Origin: Synechococcus sp. CCY 0621
GTDB lineage: Bacteria; Cyanobacteriota; Cyanobacteriia; PCC-6307; Cyanobiaceae
Length of the DNA stretch: 64,000 bases
NCBI RefSeq assembly: GCF_019038465.1
Contig: NZ_JAFKRH010000031.1
Location: 310,001 to 374,000, forward strand
Reading direction: 5' to 3'
The position numbers were made by a program, and so were the translations under genes. Each line of letters opens with the position of its first letter. The stretch's first letter is position 1. The notes beneath the pieces are model-generated. The model worked only from the letters and a program-made list of their open reading frames with translations, was not told the origin of the DNA and made no database searches. This document shows, in pieces, positions 61,972 to 64,000 of the stretch.

Positions 61972-62490
61972 TCAGAATGAATCAGCACCGGCCCGAGTGC
62001 CCACGGCGATGGCCGCCGGGGCGACCGGATCGTGGCTCAACGCCGTCAGGTCCAGCGGTTCGGGGCCTTCCCGCTGCCATTGCTCCAGCAACAACACGGC
62101 CGCGGCGCTGTCGAGACGGCCGCTGCGGTCGCCGTGCAGAGCAAAACGCTCGCCCGCCGCCCAGCTGCTGGCGTGCTCATCCACCCAGGCCAGGGGCAGG
62201 GGCTGGCCGAGGGCCGCCAGGGCCCGGGCCAGCCGCAGTCCGTAACGTCGGCAGTGGATCCCCTGGAGTGTGGGCCGCTGGCCGGCATCGAGGGGCAGTC
62301 CCACCACCAGCGCCTCCACCCGCCGCTGTCGCAAAAGGATCACCAGCCGCTCAAGGTCGGCCTGGAACTCCCCACGCGCCAGCGCCGGCAATGGTGTGAC
62401 GGTGACCCCCAGCGGATCGCAACCGGCCAGGCCGATGCGGCGGCGCCCCACATCGATGGCCAGCACCGATCGCGGCCGGGGAGGGGCCAT
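61972..62490 (-). CDS. ruvX: YqgF/RuvX-family RNase H-fold nuclease
   Basis: Protein of 172 residues. The RNase H-like fold has VLAIDVGRRRIGLAGCDP (catalytic Asp), LVVGLPLDAGQRP, WVDEHASSWAAGE (Glu), and LDSAAAVLLLEQW (Asp). Members help process 16S rRNA precursor in E. coli and were once described as Holliday-junction resolvases. The ATG at 62490 immediately follows the stop of the GNAT-like gene (TGAATG). It is part of a closely packed minus-strand run. Confidence 0.9.
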   Translation of the reverse strand: MAPPRPRSVLAIDVGRRRIGLAGCDPLGVTVTPLPALARGEFQADLERLVILLRQRRVEALVVGLPLDAGQRPTLQGIHCRRYGLRLARALAALGQPLPLAWVDEHASSWAAGERFALHGDRSGRLDSAAAVLLLEQWQREGPEPLDLTALSHDPVAPAAIAVGTRAGADSF

Positions 62491-63612
62491 TCAGCGGGGC
62501 AGCAGGGACGCCGTGGGCAGGCTGCCGAGGGGACCGCTGGGGGTGGGCATGGGCCGCCGCCGGGGCTGCAGCTGCTCGAGCACCGCTTCAAGGCGCCGCG
62601 CCGCCCGCTTGGCCGGCTGGCCCTCCTGACGCCGCCAGACACTGCGGGCCATCAGCACCTCCTCGCCGTGGGCTTCGGCCCCCAGGGCCTGCAACCAGCC
62701 CTGGCGCTCAGCGTCGCTCACCTCACAGCGCAGCCACAGGCTGGTGCCCCCCTTGGCGAGGCGGTGCAGCAGGCCTTCCGCCGCCGTTTCGAGCAGGTGG
62801 GCCCAGCCGGGATGGATGCTCAGCTCCACCGCCTGGCCGCCACCGGGGTGCTCGTCGAGCCAACGCACGCCCGCCACGGCCTCGTTGCGCACCGCATCCA
62901 CCAGCATCCAGCCATGGCTGCGGCTCTGGTCGAGCAGGTCTTCGATGCGGCGATCCTGGAGCTGGCGCAGGTGGGCCGGGCAGGTGGCCTGCTCCAGGTG
63001 CCACAGCAAAGGGGCCGTGCGGCGGTTGAGCTGGCGCAACTGCAGCTCAACCGGCAGGGGCGGGACAGCGCGATCCGCCGCTGGTTGCCAGCGCCAGAGG
63101 CGATCGGTGCGTTGGGGCTGGAAACCCTGCTCCCGCAGGGTGGCCAGCCGGGAGGTGTCGAGACTGGAGGCGGTGGCGATCCAGCTGGCGGCCCCCTTCA
63201 CCCGGCCGATGGCCTGGCGCAGCAGATCCCCGGCCAGGGCTGCCCGGCTGGGTGACGATGCGTCTGGAGCGGTGACTTCGGTGGCGGCCAGGGCCAGGCG
63301 AAGGTGCTGCACCTGCCAGCAGGTGCCGCTGCGATTGAGACGGCGGGAAACGATCAGCCCGAGGGCCTGTTGGCGGCTCAGGCCCTGGCGCTGCAGGGCC
63401 ACCAGCACCTGGGCGGCCAGTGGGCGGCGGCTGGTCACCGCCGTCAGCAGCTGCTCCGGCAGGGCCAGCAAAAGGGAGCGCTGCAGCAATGGCTGCAGCG
63501 GCAGAAAGGCAGGATCATCCAGCAGGGGCAGGTGCCAGCCCTGCAGTGCCTCCACCGTCCAACTGGGGGAAGGTCTGCCCTGGGCAGGCACTGGCACGGC
63601 AGGCACTGGCAC
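62491..63612 (-). CDS. Conserved hypothetical protein, GNAT-like C-terminal half
   Basis: Protein of up to 373 residues, not assigned. The middle (about 195-305) has LRQLNRRTAPLLWHLE, GWMLVDAVRNEAVAGVRWLD, and SLWLRCEVSDAERQGWL, which read as an acetyltransferase-type fold, and the N-terminal half looks like a diverged second copy. The start is uncertain: GTG at 63612 lies in a short tandem repeat (two copies of a 15-base unit, 63584-63613), while a GTG at 63555 would begin at VEALQGWHLP. It is coupled to ruvX. Seems to be a cyanobacterium-specific family. Confidence 0.7.
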   Translation of the reverse strand: MPVPAVPVPAQGRPSPSWTVEALQGWHLPLLDDPAFLPLQPLLQRSLLLALPEQLLTAVTSRRPLAAQVLVALQRQGLSRQQALGLIVSRRLNRSGTCWQVQHLRLALAATEVTAPDASSPSRAALAGDLLRQAIGRVKGAASWIATASSLDTSRLATLREQGFQPQRTDRLWRWQPAADRAVPPLPVELQLRQLNRRTAPLLWHLEQATCPAHLRQLQDRRIEDLLDQSRSHGWMLVDAVRNEAVAGVRWLDEHPGGGQAVELSIHPGWAHLLETAAEGLLHRLAKGGTSLWLRCEVSDAERQGWLQALGAEAHGEEVLMARSVWRRQEGQPAKRAARRLEAVLEQLQPRRRPMPTPSGPLGSLPTASLLPR

Positions 63613-63694
63613 GGCAGACGACGGAAGAATGGGGAGAGGTGCGGGAACGCGTCAAGGCGTGGACGGCGATTGACACGCCATCAACATTGCCATT

Positions 63695-64000
63695 CTACGC
63701 GGGACGCACCAGCACGAGGGGGGTGCGCTCGTTGGCATTGCCGGCGGGGTTGGGTCGCAGGGCCCGCATCAGCAAGGCCTCGTCGGTGCCGTTGCTGGCG
63801 GCCAGCACCTTCACCCGCCCCAGGTCGTTCACGTCCACCACCGCCACGGCCACCCCGAGGGCCGCCGCCATCTGCTCGCACCAGGCCGCCGGAGCCTCAG
63901 GGCCAAGAACGATCGTCTGGTCATAGGGAGGCGTGGTACCGGTGATGTCGTCGATCAGGCGAGCCTGCTCCCCGGCCAGCCGATAAAACCAGCCCTTGCT
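63695..64000 (-). CDS. CofE-like F420-0:glutamate ligase homologue, 3' part
   Basis: The end of a gene cut by the right edge; about 101 codons are visible. The C-terminal segment has DITGTTPPYDQTIVLG, VAVVDVNDLGRVKVLAAS and NPAGNANERTPLVLVRPA. These match the C-terminal region of cyanobacterial proteins annotated as F420-0:gamma-glutamyl ligase (CofE/FbiB-like). Cyanobacteria mostly use such proteins in an unproven role because many do not make F420-polyglutamate. TAG stop at 63695-63697. Between it and the GNAT-like gene 82 bases are empty. Confidence 0.75.
   Translation of the reverse strand, partial: SKGWFYRLAGEQARLIDDITGTTPPYDQTIVLGPEAPAAWCEQMAAALGVAVAVVDVNDLGRVKVLAASNGTDEALLMRALRPNPAGNANERTPLVLVRPA

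Overview
The window is a GC-rich piece of a cyanobacterial chromosome, most likely an alpha-cyanobacterium of the Cyanobium/Synechococcus type. Evidence includes AcsF (chlorophyll cyclase), Psb30/Ycf12, Ycf20, DUF2996, DUF3727, UPF0182, glycerate 3-kinase, cyanobacterial L32 and the run lpxD-leuB-prk-(pilD)-accD-(gfo)-fba. Genes are dense, often overlap by one to four bases, and frequently start with GTG or TTG. Functions were assigned from motifs read by eye; no search was run.

Region by region. 1-7.5 kb: the body of an E. coli GapA-type GAPDH, an exported protein with a cyanobacterial PEP-CTERM-like tail facing an HpsJ-like membrane protein, a TerC-family protein, a DUF6464-like protein and a DEAD-box helicase. 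7.5-21.4 kb, mostly minus strand: fmt, the tldE/tldD pair, acsF, a UbiX-type prenyltransferase, an RNase II/R-family protein that has lost its catalytic residues, a two-gene GDT1-type transporter, a CLC chloride transporter whose reading frame covers psb30 on the opposite strand, and recJ. 21.4-31.3 kb: CbbY phosphatase, Ycf20, glycerate kinase, L32, an FtsH without its first membrane segment, a double cupin, a MoaD-like carrier beside thrC, and UPF0182. 31.3-40.1 kb: a minus-strand run of central metabolism (fba, accD, class I-type prk, leuB, lpxD) mixed with a prepilin peptidase, a Gfo/Idh oxidoreductase and a polysaccharide deacetylase.

40.2-57.7 kb is the accessory part. It opens with a fusion of an alpha/beta hydrolase and a subtilisin-like protease. 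From 42.7 to 45.5 kb lies an AT-richer stretch with four attC-like recombination sites separating small promoterless genes: a cupin, a membrane-anchored protein, a sunset-like protein and a helical HEPN-like protein, with a SnoaL-like protein after the last site. This has the architecture of an integron cassette array without an integrase (a CALIN) and is the most striking feature. It is followed by a P450, an MscS channel with a cyclic-nucleotide-binding domain, an exported TPR-CHAT protease followed by a degenerate metallopeptidase-like protein and a membrane-anchored protein, and a plus-strand run of SDR, acid phosphatase, membrane protein and a class A beta-lactamase with carbapenemase-type signature residues.

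57.7-64 kb returns to core genes: a coiled-coil protein, a PfkB-fold protein lacking its catalytic Asp, then the minus-strand run of a GNAT-like protein, ruvX, DUF3727, a YqeG-type phosphatase and proB, and the end of a CofE-like gene. I saw no rRNA, tRNA, CRISPR array, insertion sequence or integrase gene.
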